Positions 17,325-26,479 are shown, counted from the first letter of the stretch. The stretch is DNA of 64,000 bases from Clostridium_X cadaveris (GCF_039521325.1 NZ_BAAACD010000005.1), one strand, 5' to 3'. Numbers and translations: made by a program. Notes: generated by a model not told the origin, from the letters alone.

Positions 17325-18976
17325 GCTTCCGTTATGCAGGAGCAAAAAAAGTTGCACTGGATAATATCTCATTTTCCATTAATTCTGGAGATTTTGTAGT
17401 TATTTGTGGAGAATCAGGATGTGGGAAAACCACTTTATTAAAGCTTTTAAAAAGAGAATTAGCTCCATACGGAGAAAAAAAAGGAAAGATTATATATCGT
17501 GGGATTAATCAAAGTGAGTTAGATGAACGTACTTCTACATGTGATATTGGTTATGTTCTTCAAAATCCAGAAAATCAAGTTGTAACAGATAAGGTGTGGC
17601 ATGAGCTTGCTTTTGGATTAGAGAATCTAGGATATCCCACTGAAATAATTAGACGTAGGGTATCAGAAATGGCTAGTTACTTTGGAATTCAAACTTGGTT
17701 TCGAAAAAATACTAGTGAACTTTCTGGGGGACAAAAGCAGATGCTGAACTTGGCATCTATTATGGTTATGCAACCCAAAATATTAATTTTAGACGAGCCT
17801 ACATCGCAGCTAGATCCAATTGCGGCTGCTGATTTTATTGGTACATTACAGAAACTGAATAAGGAATTAGGGTTGACGATAATTTTAGTAGAACATCGTT
17901 TAGAGGACGTATTCCCAATTGCAGATAAGGTAATGCTACTAGAGGAAGGAAATATTTTGCTATTTGATTTCCCAGATCAAGTTAGTAGTAAACTTCGTAA
18001 AATTAATGGAGAACATAAGATGCTTACAGGACTTCCTAGTGCTGTTCGTATTTTTCATGGTCTTGATGTAGAGGGTGCATGCCCTTTGACAGTAAAAGAT
18101 GGACGTAATTTTTTAGAAGAGAATTATGATGCAAAGATAAATACACTAGATATCATTCCTTATTGTCATAGTGAAAGAATTGTATTAGAAATGAAAAATA
18201 TTTGGTTTCGATATGAACGAGATTTGCCGGACGTATTACGTGGGGTTACTTTTTCAGTTTATGAAGGAGAGACCTTCTGTATATTAGGTGGAAATGGAAC
18301 TGGAAAAACCACCACTTTAAATGTACTTGCGGGGATCAATAAAGCATATAGAGGTAAAACCTTAGTACAAGGAAAGAAGATATCTGAATTTAAAGGTAAT
18401 TCTTTATATCGTCATAATATTGCACTACTTCCACAAAATCCACAGATGGTGTTCCTGAAAAAAACAGTACTTGATGATTTTCAGGAAATTTGCAAAATAA
18501 TGGAGTATGAAAATTCGGAAAAAGAAGCTTTGATTCAGGATGTTTCAAATAAGTTAGGTATATTACATTTGCTGGATTGCCATCCATATGATTTAAGTGG
18601 AGGAGAGCAGCAAAAAGCCGCTCTTGCAAAAATGCTTTTATTGAAGCCAAAGATACTTTTATTAGATGAGCCTACTAAAGGAATAGATACATATTCAAAG
18701 CAAAGCCTTTCTTTAATTTTAAAAGACTTAAAGAAAGAGGGAATAACAATTGTTATTGTTACACACGATATCGAATTCGCTGCTATAAATGCTGACAGAT
18801 GTGCTTTATTCTTTGATGGTGAGATTACATCTATTGATACTCCAACAGCATTTTTTGCAGATAATAATTTTTATACAACGGCTGCAAATAGAATTGCTAG
18901 AAATCTTTATAAAAATGCTATTACATGTGATGATGTTGTTAAACTTTGCAAAATGAATCAATTAAAAGTTAAATAA
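17297..18976 (+). CDS. ECF transporter fused double ATPase (EcfA-EcfA' type)
   Basis: A 559-residue protein made of two ABC ATPase domains. The first has Walker A GESGCGKTT (38-46), signature LSGGQKQ and Walker B ILILDEPTSQLDP; the second has GGNGTGKTTT (332-341), LSGGEQQ and ILLLDEPTKGID. Both also keep the Q-loop (LQNPENQV and LPQNPQMV). The fused layout, as in YkoD-like proteins, supplies both ATPase subunits of an ECF importer. The start codon lies inside the T-component gene behind AAGGAG. Together with the neighbours it powers uptake of a small ligand, most likely a corrinoid or its precursor given the riboswitch. Confidence 0.92.
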   Translation: MEILRIENLSFRYAGAKKVALDNISFSINSGDFVVICGESGCGKTTLLKLLKRELAPYGEKKGKIIYRGINQSELDERTSTCDIGYVLQNPENQVVTDKVWHELAFGLENLGYPTEIIRRRVSEMASYFGIQTWFRKNTSELSGGQKQMLNLASIMVMQPKILILDEPTSQLDPIAAADFIGTLQKLNKELGLTIILVEHRLEDVFPIADKVMLLEEGNILLFDFPDQVSSKLRKINGEHKMLTGLPSAVRIFHGLDVEGACPLTVKDGRNFLEENYDAKINTLDIIPYCHSERIVLEMKNIWFRYERDLPDVLRGVTFSVYEGETFCILGGNGTGKTTTLNVLAGINKAYRGKTLVQGKKISEFKGNSLYRHNIALLPQNPQMVFLKKTVLDDFQEICKIMEYENSEKEALIQDVSNKLGILHLLDCHPYDLSGGEQQKAALAKMLLLKPKILLLDEPTKGIDTYSKQSLSLILKDLKKEGITIVIVTHDIEFAAINADRCALFFDGEITSIDTPTAFFADNNFYTTAANRIARNLYKNAITCDDVVKLCKMNQLKVK

Positions 18977-18988
18977 GGAGATATAAAT

Positions 18989-19738
18989 ATGAGAGAAACA
19001 ATAAAACATAAAAATGGTGAGAAGAATAAAAAATCTCAGATTGGTATCTTCCTAATTCTTGTGGTGATTCCATTGTCGATATGGATAGGCACAGTAATTT
19101 TTCCTGAAAAAATTTATGCATGGATATCACTTGTGGTTGCGATTTTATCGTGTATTCCTATTTTTGTACATTTTGAGAGAAAAGAGACTAGCAACAAAGA
19201 GCTTATAATTATCGCTGTACTAATTACTATATCTACATTAGGAAGATTTTTATTTGCGTGGATTCCTGGGTTTAAACCAGTAACTGCAATTACTGTGATT
19301 GTTGCTGTCTACTTAGGGAAAGAAGTTGGATTTGTAGTTGGATCATTGTCTGCAGTTGCCTCAAATTTTTATTTTGGGCAAGGTCCTTGGACACCATTCC
19401 AAATGTTTTCATGGGGATTTATTGGATTTTTAGCTGGAGCACTAGCTCCTAATTTGAAGCGAAAGAAAATAAATTTGATGATATATGGTGCATTTTCAGG
19501 AGTTCTTTTTTCTTTAATTATGGATAGTTGGACAACATTGTGGGCAGATGGAACATTCAATCTTAGTCGTTACTTAGCCGTATGTGTTTCGGCAATCCCA
19601 GTTACAATAGAATACATGATTTCTAACATTATATTTTTGCAATTAATGTATAAGAGCATGGGAGATATTTTGGAACGTATTACGATAAAATACGGATTAT
19701 TTCAAGAAGCTAGGAGATCACAAAGTTATTATGAATGA
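18989..19738 (+). CDS. ECF transporter S component, probable corrinoid specificity
   Basis: A 249-residue membrane protein with about six or seven helices. The central GRFLFAWIPGFKPVTAI and the downstream GPWTPFQMFSWGFIGFLAG are typical of ECF substrate-binding (S) subunits, with Ala/Gly-rich helix 1 faces for docking on the T subunit. Known S components for corrinoid-related ligands include CblT (alpha-ribazole) and CbrT (cobalamin); I cannot decide between such ligands by eye. AAGGAG precedes the ATG. The last eight bases overlap the next gene. Specificity is inferred from the B12 riboswitch at the head of the gene row. Confidence 0.82.
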   Translation: MRETIKHKNGEKNKKSQIGIFLILVVIPLSIWIGTVIFPEKIYAWISLVVAILSCIPIFVHFERKETSNKELIIIAVLITISTLGRFLFAWIPGFKPVTAITVIVAVYLGKEVGFVVGSLSAVASNFYFGQGPWTPFQMFSWGFIGFLAGALAPNLKRKKINLMIYGAFSGVLFSLIMDSWTTLWADGTFNLSRYLAVCVSAIPVTIEYMISNIIFLQLMYKSMGDILERITIKYGLFQEARRSQSYYE

Positions 19739-19973
19739 TAAATGTAAAAAAGAAGCACTTGAGTTATTGCAAAGCAAGGCAAGTGAAATTGGAAGATTGC
19801 CTAAAAAAGCTGATTTTCAAGAAGAAACAGCAAGATTTATTAGACGAATGCTTGGCCCGTGGCCTCGCGCATTGGAGCAAGCAGGTTTAAAAGAAATTAG
19901 TCCAACTTATATGGGGAAAAAAGCTCGAAATAGAGTAAAACGAAAAAGAAGAAGAAATCAAAATAAAGCATAA
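19731..19973 (+). CDS. Small basic protein with homing-endonuclease-associated repeat-like motif
   Basis: An 80-residue, Lys/Arg-rich protein. Residues about 8-52, containing GRLPKKADF and GPWPRALEQAGL, resemble the short repeat found beside HNH homing endonucleases and in small clostridial proteins. The rest is a very basic tail. There is no nuclease domain, so DNA or RNA binding is possible but unproven. Its ATG lies inside the end of the S-component gene (8-base overlap) with no clear ribosome binding site, which points to translational coupling. It is the last gene before a strong terminator, so it belongs to the riboswitch operon by position. Confidence 0.6.
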   Translation: MNDKCKKEALELLQSKASEIGRLPKKADFQEETARFIRRMLGPWPRALEQAGLKEISPTYMGKKARNRVKRKRRRNQNKA

Positions 19974-19999
19974 AAAATTAATGTAAATATATAGTAATA

Positions 20000-20033
20000 A
20001 AAAAGTACACCAGAAAATGGTGTGCTTTTTTAT
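20000..20033 (+). terminator. Terminator of the cobalamin operon
   Basis: AAAAAGTACACC (20000-20011) pairs with GGTGTGCTTTTT (20019-20030) around a 7-base loop, with one G-U pair and a continuing T run. It closes the row of twelve genes that begins at 2876. Confidence 0.85.
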
Positions 20034-20262
20034 TGCTTTAGAACATATAAAAGTACATATTTTAAGAATTCACAAAAAAGCTACAAAATGAGGAGTTTAT
20101 ATATCGTAACTTAATTAAATAATATGTTTACTAAATAGATTAAGGAGAATAAGGCACCTAAACAACGTAATATTTATATTGTAACTTGGATATTGCTCAA
20201 TGATTATATAAAATAAATATAGAGGGCAAAATATTATCGAATAAAAAAGGGGATATATAAAA

Positions 20263-20892
20263 ATGAAAAAATATAAGTGTATAATTTTTGATTTAGATGG
20301 GACAATGCTAAATACAGAAGAGATGAATATGATACCATTACAAAGGTTAATTAAAGAGGAACTAAATAAAGATATTTCATATAATGACCTTCTAAAATAT
20401 AAAGCCTATTCAGGAAAGAAAACCTTAGAATTACTAGGCTTTAATGATATTGAGAAGTCTTATTCAAAGTGGGTAAAATATGTTAATGAATATGAAAATG
20501 GTGCTGAATTATATGATGGATTCAAGGAAGTAATTGAAACTTTAGATAAGAATAATATTTTATGCGGCATATCAAGCTCTAAAACTAGGGCTCAGTATGA
20601 AATAGATTTTTTTAAAACTGGATTACAAAAGTATATGAAAAGTGTTATCTTAGCAGAAGATACAGAAAATCATAAACCACATCCAGAGCCATTATTAAAA
20701 GTAGCAGAAACTCTAGAGGTATCCCCTAAAGAAGTAATATATGTTGGAGATACTTTTGCAGATTATAACGCTGCTAAGTCAGCCGGTATGGATTTTGCAT
20801 TTGCAATATGGGGAGCGTCAGATACTAATGGAATAGAAGCAGATTATAATTTAAATGAACCAAAAGATTTATTAAAGGTATTGGGAATATAG
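20263..20892 (+). CDS. HAD-superfamily phosphatase/phosphomutase-like hydrolase
   Basis: A 209-residue cytoplasmic protein with the four HAD motifs: DLDGTMLNTEE (nucleophile Asp), SSSKT (motif II), a Lys in NHKPHPEP, and VGDTFADYNAAKSAGM (motif IV acids). The helical cap between motifs I and II makes it a class I beta-phosphoglucomutase/phosphoglycolate-phosphatase-like enzyme; the substrate is not evident. It is a single gene behind GGGGAT with its own leader, facing a GNAT gene on the other strand. The upstream 290 bases hold only AT-rich sequence with no gene that I can support. Confidence 0.85.
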   Translation: MKKYKCIIFDLDGTMLNTEEMNMIPLQRLIKEELNKDISYNDLLKYKAYSGKKTLELLGFNDIEKSYSKWVKYVNEYENGAELYDGFKEVIETLDKNNILCGISSSKTRAQYEIDFFKTGLQKYMKSVILAEDTENHKPHPEPLLKVAETLEVSPKEVIYVGDTFADYNAAKSAGMDFAFAIWGASDTNGIEADYNLNEPKDLLKVLGI

Positions 20893-20948
20893 ATTTATTT
20901 AAAATTTCAAAAACAAAAGAATAGTAAGATTTTTATATATGATACGGA

Positions 20949-20978
20949 GAACCGTACCACAAATAATTGGTACGGTTC
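20949..20978. terminator. Inverted repeat between convergent genes
   Basis: GAACCGTACCA (20949-20959) and TGGTACGGTTC (20968-20978) form a perfect 11-bp stem between two convergent genes. No U tract follows on either strand, so it is a weak or factor-assisted terminator. Confidence 0.5.
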
Positions 20979-20995
20979 AATAAATATATTATGAA

Positions 20996-21631
20996 TTAAA
21001 ATTTATATTCATAGAGAAAAGTATTTAGTTTTAAATTTAAACTGTCTAAGCATAATTCCTTTTCATTTAATCTATTAAAGTTTTGGCTATCATAAAATCC
21101 GTAATTGCATCTAGTATCAGTAAATAAGTATAAGGATTTTACGTCTTTATTTTTCATATAATCAAATAAATAGTTAATTAAAGTTTTTCCAACACCAAGT
21201 CCTCTAGATTCTTTAGATACAATAAATAACTGTATAGCTCCTTGAAAGTTATCTTCTTTGCCTTCTATAAGCTCGTTGTATGAATCTTGAATTTTTGATA
21301 GTTCTCCAAGTAAAAATTTATTTTCTTCATTATTCAGTATTAAATCAATTTCCCTACTATCAGATTCAGAAGCATCATTGGAGTATTTTATATGGTTTTT
21401 ATCATTTTTAGAATTTCCTAAAATAAAACCAATTACTTTATTATCCTTTTCAGCTACTTTGCCAAATGAGCTATTTGAAATAGAATCTTTTAGATAACTA
21501 TCTAATACTGTATTTAATAATAATTTATCTTTAATAAAGTTATTAAAGCCAAATGTCTCTCCAATTAATTCCTTAATAGTAGCATAATCTGATTTAATTA
21601 TCTCCCTGTATATTACTTTGTTCATGTTCAT
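20996..21631 (-). CDS. GNAT-family N-acetyltransferase
   Basis: A 211-residue protein with a GNAT acetyl-CoA-binding core: VSKESRGLGVGKTLINYL (motif A, R-x-x-G-x-G/A) at about residues 135-152 and the YLFTDTRCNYGFYDSQNFNR segment typical of motif B. N-terminal residues 12-60 give the substrate region. The acetyl acceptor is unknown. AGAAAGGA precedes the ATG on the minus strand. It is monocistronic and convergent with the HAD gene. Confidence 0.85.
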   Translation of the reverse strand: MNMNKVIYREIIKSDYATIKELIGETFGFNNFIKDKLLLNTVLDSYLKDSISNSSFGKVAEKDNKVIGFILGNSKNDKNHIKYSNDASESDSREIDLILNNEENKFLLGELSKIQDSYNELIEGKEDNFQGAIQLFIVSKESRGLGVGKTLINYLFDYMKNKDVKSLYLFTDTRCNYGFYDSQNFNRLNEKELCLDSLNLKLNTFLYEYKF

Positions 21632-21796
21632 AAAATATCCTTTCTATAACTATATTTAAATTTATTATGTAACATAAATTATATTGTATTATGATAATAA
21701 TGTATCCCTTAAGAGGAGAGTCAATAAAAATATAAATAGATAATATTAAATATTTGTATATAAGAGTGTTGAAGTTCTATTTAATAATTTTAAAGC

Positions 21797-21834
21797 AAAA
21801 AAATAGCAAATCTTAAAATAAGATCTGCTATCTT
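21797..21834 (-). terminator. Terminator of the DUF4317 gene
   Basis: On the minus strand GATAGCAGATCTTA pairs with TAAGATTTGCTATT across a short loop and is followed by a T run. It lies just beyond the stop codon of the DUF4317 gene. Confidence 0.75.
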
Positions 21835-21842
21835 TATATGTT

Positions 21843-23192
21843 TTAAATCAAATCATCTACTCCGTTAACTGTAGTTTGTTCATTTTCATTTATAGGTATG
21901 ACTATACATTTTTGACCATCAATTAATTGAGATTTTATTTGAGGAACCTTTTCAGGTTTTACTTGAACAATTATGTCATAGTCAGAAACTAAATGATCAT
22001 TTGCTGATTTTGTATCTTCATTTTCATCTAGCATGTCTTCTAAATCATGTGCTGAAACATCATCTAGTACAGAATCATTTTCAGTTGAAAGAGTCTCGTT
22101 GTCGGCATCAGCTTCTTGTGCAACCTCATCAAGCTTAGTTTGAAGTATTTCTACTTGTTTTTGAAGATGATGCTCTCTTTTTCTTTGTTCGTTAACTTTA
22201 AGGGTTTTTGCATCAAGTAAGCTTTCAGCTAAAGGAAGATCTTCACCAAAGTTTTCTACGTAGGATTTTTCAATCTTAGTAGTTATTTCTTCTGGAACTC
22301 CACTTTCTATTAAAAGATTTTGTATATCTTTATTTGTTAAAATTATAGGTTCACAGTCTGTATCTTCATACATAGCATTATGCTCGTCTATCATATTACT
22401 TAGATTATCTTGAACTTCCATAAAGACTTTCTCAGCTTTTTTCTCATCAGCACCAAAGGAATCTTTAATGATTGATTGGAAGGCTTCTTTTTGTATAGTT
22501 GAAGTTTGTTTTGAATAGCATCCTAAAGTGGTTTCCATTAATTCAGGATGGGTATCCTTTGCATTTTTAGTATAGTACATAATAGAGTTAACATCTGAAC
22601 TACGCTCGATAAAAGCAGGGAATACAAATCCATTAGTTGGAGCTTCAACTACCCAATCACGTATACGTGCTTTTATCTTATTCTCATCTTCGAAATATCT
22701 AAGACCAGGTTCAGAAAGTGAAACAGGGCATATAGCACATAGTACATATTCATATACTTCTTCAGATTCATCTAACTTTGCATTATCAGTAGTTTTGGTC
22801 ATTACATCATAAGCATCATGAAAAATAAGTATCAAAAAGTTGCCTGTATAATCGTAGTTGTTTATTATAGAATCATAAAAGTCATTAAGGATGCTATCAT
22901 CCTTTAAACGACTGTTTTTAAGACGCATAAGCGAAATCTGTCTTTCATTTACAAGATCTTCGTTAAGTGGAAAGTTAAGCTCTAAAATATTATTTCCAAT
23001 GGTTCCAGATAGCACTTTTTTAGCTATTTCTAAATACTTAAAGTATTCATCTTCCTCTAAGTTTAGGAATGTTTCTCTAAATTTTAAAATAATATGCTTT
23101 TCTCCGTTAACATAGCATCCACACATTTTAGTGAAGGTGCAGTGATCTTTTTTGAAACGCTTTTTTAACTCGAGTATATCTTTTTTTCTCAT
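21843..23192 (-). CDS. DUF4317 domain-containing protein
   Basis: About 449 residues, soluble. The N-terminal KKDILELKKRFKKDHCTF, then CGCYVNGEKHIILKFRETFL, is the opening of the DUF4317 family found widely in clostridia, whose function is not known. A charged coiled-coil-like stretch lies at about 330-375 and an acidic segment at about 375-410. I take ATG 23192, placed after AGAGG at a normal distance; a TTG at 23207 overlaps that site. It is monocistronic with a clear terminator and no informative neighbours. Confidence 0.85.
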   Translation of the reverse strand: MRKKDILELKKRFKKDHCTFTKMCGCYVNGEKHIILKFRETFLNLEEDEYFKYLEIAKKVLSGTIGNNILELNFPLNEDLVNERQISLMRLKNSRLKDDSILNDFYDSIINNYDYTGNFLILIFHDAYDVMTKTTDNAKLDESEEVYEYVLCAICPVSLSEPGLRYFEDENKIKARIRDWVVEAPTNGFVFPAFIERSSDVNSIMYYTKNAKDTHPELMETTLGCYSKQTSTIQKEAFQSIIKDSFGADEKKAEKVFMEVQDNLSNMIDEHNAMYEDTDCEPIILTNKDIQNLLIESGVPEEITTKIEKSYVENFGEDLPLAESLLDAKTLKVNEQRKREHHLQKQVEILQTKLDEVAQEADADNETLSTENDSVLDDVSAHDLEDMLDENEDTKSANDHLVSDYDIIVQVKPEKVPQIKSQLIDGQKCIVIPINENEQTTVNGVDDLI

Positions 23193-23633
23193 ATATAAAC
23201 CTCTCAATCTAAATTTTTATATTCGCAGATATTATCATTATTAAGTATAGTATTTTTTTGATATTAATTAAAGATTTAATCAGTGTAAATCATAATCTCT
23301 ATTAAGTATTCATTAATACTTTTAATGCTGAGTTCATTAATTGAGAAGATTGAAGCATAAAAAAATGGATGAAGTTTTATTATGATACTTCTTAAATTAA
23401 TTATACAATAAAATTGCGATATTATCAGGTAAATAGTGGATAAAATTGAATATGATATAATATGATAATAAACCTTCTTGTATCATATATAATAAACGTT
23501 ATTTAGGATTGCTTTTAGAGATTGTAATATGTATATATATCATTAGGATAGGCAAGGTTATCTCAAAGACTGAGCTGGAAAAAGGCTTTAGATTTTAGTA
23601 TTTAATTTACTATGATAACGGAGGAATTAGATT
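23193..23633. other. Divergent intergenic region with a possible hlyIII leader
   Basis: This 441-base AT-rich gap separates divergently transcribed genes and must hold both promoters. The last 90 bases are less AT-rich and may be structured: GTTATC near 23558 can pair with GATAAC near 23612, which touches the GGAGGA ribosome binding site of the HlyIII gene. I recognise no known riboswitch and no further gene. Confidence 0.35.
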
Positions 23634-24305
23634 ATGGATAGTGAAAAGGAAAATAGAAAAAAGAGAATAAGAGAACTAAATGAGCCTCCACACCTCACTG
23701 CATTAGAAGAAACAGGGAACGCAGTTACCCATGGAATAGGAGCAGTTTTAGCTATAGCAGGGTTTATATTACTATTGTTAAAATCAGATACAGAACTTAA
23801 GATTATGGCTTCTTGTTTTTATGGAATTAGTCTGTTTTTATTAATGCTTATGAGCTGTCTATATCATGCATTTAAAAGTGGTTCTGTTGTAAAACGATTA
23901 TGGAGAAGATTCGATTACGCTTCTATTTATCTATTGATAGGAGGAACTTTTGCACCATTATATTTGGTATATTGGGGAAATACGTTGGGTATAATACTTT
24001 TCTGCATTCAATGGGCTTTGATTCTTTTAGGAATAGTTATGCTTAGCGTTTTTGGGCCCGGAAGGCTAAAGTGGCTTCACTTTTCATTATATTTTGTAAT
24101 TGGATGGAGTGGACTTATATTTATACCGGATTGGATTCACAATAATATGCCTTTATTATGGATGATTTTAATTGGAGGGATTATATACACTATTGGAATG
24201 ATTCCATTTACAAGAGACAAAAAATATGATCATTTTCTTTGGCATTTCTTTGTAGTGGCAGGAGCAATACTGCATTGGTTTGGTATCTATATGTTTGTTT
24301 ATTAA
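23634..24305 (+). CDS. Hemolysin III / PAQR-family membrane protein
   Basis: A 223-residue protein with seven predicted membrane helices. The ETGNAVTHGIGAV opening, SCLYHAF and the C-terminal HFLWHFFVVAGAILHW carry the Ser, Asp and three His positions shared by HlyIII and PAQR proteins, a hydrolase-like zinc-binding membrane fold. Bacterial members have been linked to membrane energetics more than true haemolysis. GGAGGA gives a firm start. It is monocistronic and convergent with the DUF1287 gene, with a long shared hairpin between them. Confidence 0.87.
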   Translation: MDSEKENRKKRIRELNEPPHLTALEETGNAVTHGIGAVLAIAGFILLLLKSDTELKIMASCFYGISLFLLMLMSCLYHAFKSGSVVKRLWRRFDYASIYLLIGGTFAPLYLVYWGNTLGIILFCIQWALILLGIVMLSVFGPGRLKWLHFSLYFVIGWSGLIFIPDWIHNNMPLLWMILIGGIIYTIGMIPFTRDKKYDHFLWHFFVVAGAILHWFGIYMFVY

Positions 24306-24306
24306 A

Positions 24307-24350
24307 GCAAATCTCTAATTGAATATTATGCAATATCAATTAGAGATTGC
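24307..24350. terminator. Bidirectional hairpin between convergent genes
   Basis: AATCTCTAATTG and CAATTAGAGATT form a long stem extended by AATATT/AATAT, between the stop codons of the hlyIII and DUF1287 genes. The U tract is poor in both directions. Confidence 0.65.
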
Positions 24351-24351
24351 A

Positions 24352-25056
24352 TTAAAATTTCCATCTATAATGATATATTTCGTCAAGATTGAACCATGAT
24401 AGCTTGGACTTTTTCATTTTAGGAAAGGAATTGTGTAGCACAAATGGAATACCATCAGAATCACGTTCATTAGATATCATACCAACATGTTCATAAGGTT
24501 TAAGAAATAGTAGAATATCGCCAGGCTGCCATTGCTTTAGATTGTCAGCATCATTAGGAATAACTTTAGTAGTTTCAGCTGAACAGTATTTATCAAAAAA
24601 TACCTTTTGATTCTTTACACGTCTAAAATCTATGTTGGAATCAGGTTTTCCATTGACACCAGGATAGGAATTTACACTTTTTCTTATATCTTCATCGATT
24701 AAAGACTTAAGATCTATTCCAACAGCTTTAAAACCACGCCATATAACATCAGTACATACACCCTCACTATCAGGGGGATAGCCTCCTATATAATAGGCAT
24801 CCTTATATAGTGTTTCTCCATTAAAGCTTTTCTCGGCAGAAGCAACCATATCTATAGTATCAGCTATACCATTATTATTTCCATCTGTTTTTGAGGATTC
24901 ATCAGGAATATCTAATTTATTCTCTGGATGAATTATATCTAACCCTTTTGATATACCAGTGATTTCTTCAGTAGAGGGAGTCTTTGATATTACAGGGATG
25001 AGTAAGATTAAAATTATTACAAGACATATAAAAAAGTATTTGAAAAACTTTTTCAA
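24352..25056 (-). CDS. DUF1287 domain-containing exported protein
   Basis: A 234-residue protein with an N-terminal signal or anchor helix (4-24) and a DUF1287 domain (about 65-232) recognised by DAYYIGGYPPDSEGVCTD, DFRRVKNQKVFFDKY, WQPGDILLF and the C-terminal HNSFP. The Cys in GVCTD, a following Asp and the later His in YEHVGM and VLHN suggest a papain/NlpC-like cysteine hydrolase fold, but the family's activity is not established to my knowledge. A TTG start is used: GGAGGTGA stands four bases before it. It is monocistronic. Confidence 0.82.
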   Translation of the reverse strand: MKKFFKYFFICLVIILILLIPVISKTPSTEEITGISKGLDIIHPENKLDIPDESSKTDGNNNGIADTIDMVASAEKSFNGETLYKDAYYIGGYPPDSEGVCTDVIWRGFKAVGIDLKSLIDEDIRKSVNSYPGVNGKPDSNIDFRRVKNQKVFFDKYCSAETTKVIPNDADNLKQWQPGDILLFLKPYEHVGMISNERDSDGIPFVLHNSFPKMKKSKLSWFNLDEIYHYRWKF

Positions 25057-25327
25057 AATATCACCTCCAAAGTATACATCAATCTAATTGTAATTGGGAA
25101 ATAATAATAAAGTCAATTATAAAAATGCAATAATAATTTCATAATATGCTATACTCTATATTAAATATGTAGCAAAATAAGAGATGAATTTAAAAAAAAG
25201 AATAAAAAATATGAGTAAATGATGCTTTTAGTGTTGTAATTTATGTGGAAATATGACAGAATAATGTTATATCATTACTAAAAAAAGTTCGGTTTTAAAA
25301 TATACGTGTACAATCGGAGGGAGTATT

Positions 25328-26479
25328 TTGGAAATTAAATCACCATTATCAATTCCAAATGGTCAACTTGCTATAATTGCATTGGATAGCATAGGTGTAC
25401 TAGGGAAAAAAATTGATAGCAGTCTTGTAAAATGTAGAAAAAGCATGATAAATGGAGAAGAGGATGTTTATCTAGATGCAAAGGATTCTTATCTTATAGG
25501 ATCTGATACAATTAGATTTTCAAATGGAGAAGGAAAAGTTGTATTAGAAGATACTGTAAGAGGTAAAGATGTTTATATATTATGTGACGTAGGAAATTAT
25601 GGATGCACATATAAGATGTTCGGACGCATAAACCATAAGAGTCCAGATGATCACTTTCAAGATATAAAGAGAGTATTATCTGCTATGGGCGGAAAAGCCA
25701 AGAGAATAACTGTTGTTATGCCATTATTATATGCTAGTAGACAACATAGAAGAAAGAGCAGAGAATCTTTAGATTGCGCAATGGCTCTTCAAGAGCTTGA
25801 AAGATTAGGAGTAGACGATATAATAACTTTTGACGTTCATGATCCAAATGTTCAAAATGCTATACCACTTATATCTTTCGATAATCTATACCCAACTTAT
25901 GAAATAGTTAAAGCATTTTTAACTAAAGAAAAAGATCTTCCAATAAATAAGGATAATATGCTTGTAATAAGCCCTGATACAGGAGCAATGGATAGAGCTA
26001 TATATTATTCTGGAGTATTAGGATTAGATATAGGATTATTCTATAAGAGACGTGATTATTCAACAGTTGTAAATGGAAAGAATCCAATAATACAACATGA
26101 ATACATTGGAAGAGAAGTTGAAGGCCAAAATATATTAATAGTTGACGATATGATAGCATCTGGAGAATCAGTATTTGATATAGTAAGAGAGTTAAAAAAG
26201 AGAAAAGCTGAAAAGATATTTGTCTCAGCAACATTTGCTCTTTTCACAGAAGGTATAGACAAGTTTGATAAGTACTATGAAGAAGGACTTATTGAAAGGG
26301 TATACTCAACAAACTTAACTTATATACCTGAAGAAGTTAAGACTAAACCTTGGTTTAGAGAAGTTGATATGTCTCACTTTATAGCTGAAGTTATAAACAA
26401 CTTAAATCTAGATGAATCTATAGCACCACTTTTAGATGCTACAGAAAGCATAAATAAGCTTCGTGAAAATAGAAAATAA
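25328..26479 (+). CDS. prs: Ribose-phosphate pyrophosphokinase
   Basis: A 383-residue PRPP synthetase, which makes phosphoribosyl pyrophosphate from ribose 5-phosphate and ATP for nucleotide, His and Trp synthesis. Family blocks seen are the FSNGEGKV loop, YASRQHRRKSRESLD, FDVHDPN, VISPDTGAMDRA, YKRRDYS and the PRPP-binding loop ILIVDDMIASGES. It is longer than the usual 310-320 residues owing to an extended N-terminus and a 30-residue C-terminal addition, and the DVGNYGCTYKM loop differs from the classical NDNLMEL type, so it belongs to a divergent clostridial subgroup. The start is TTG after GGAGGGAG. It stands alone with its own terminator. Confidence 0.85.
   Translation: MEIKSPLSIPNGQLAIIALDSIGVLGKKIDSSLVKCRKSMINGEEDVYLDAKDSYLIGSDTIRFSNGEGKVVLEDTVRGKDVYILCDVGNYGCTYKMFGRINHKSPDDHFQDIKRVLSAMGGKAKRITVVMPLLYASRQHRRKSRESLDCAMALQELERLGVDDIITFDVHDPNVQNAIPLISFDNLYPTYEIVKAFLTKEKDLPINKDNMLVISPDTGAMDRAIYYSGVLGLDIGLFYKRRDYSTVVNGKNPIIQHEYIGREVEGQNILIVDDMIASGESVFDIVRELKKRKAEKIFVSATFALFTEGIDKFDKYYEEGLIERVYSTNLTYIPEEVKTKPWFREVDMSHFIAEVINNLNLDESIAPLLDATESINKLRENRK

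Noticed and set aside
2402..19973. The cobalamin locus as a mobile element
   Set aside because: No integrase, transposase, relaxase, attachment repeats or boundary tRNA were seen, and codon use looks like the neighbours by eye.
23545..23633. c-di-GMP-I or other known riboswitch before the HlyIII gene
   Set aside because: An AGGCAA stretch is present, but the tetraloop, receptor and GCAAAGCC-type blocks are missing or out of place.
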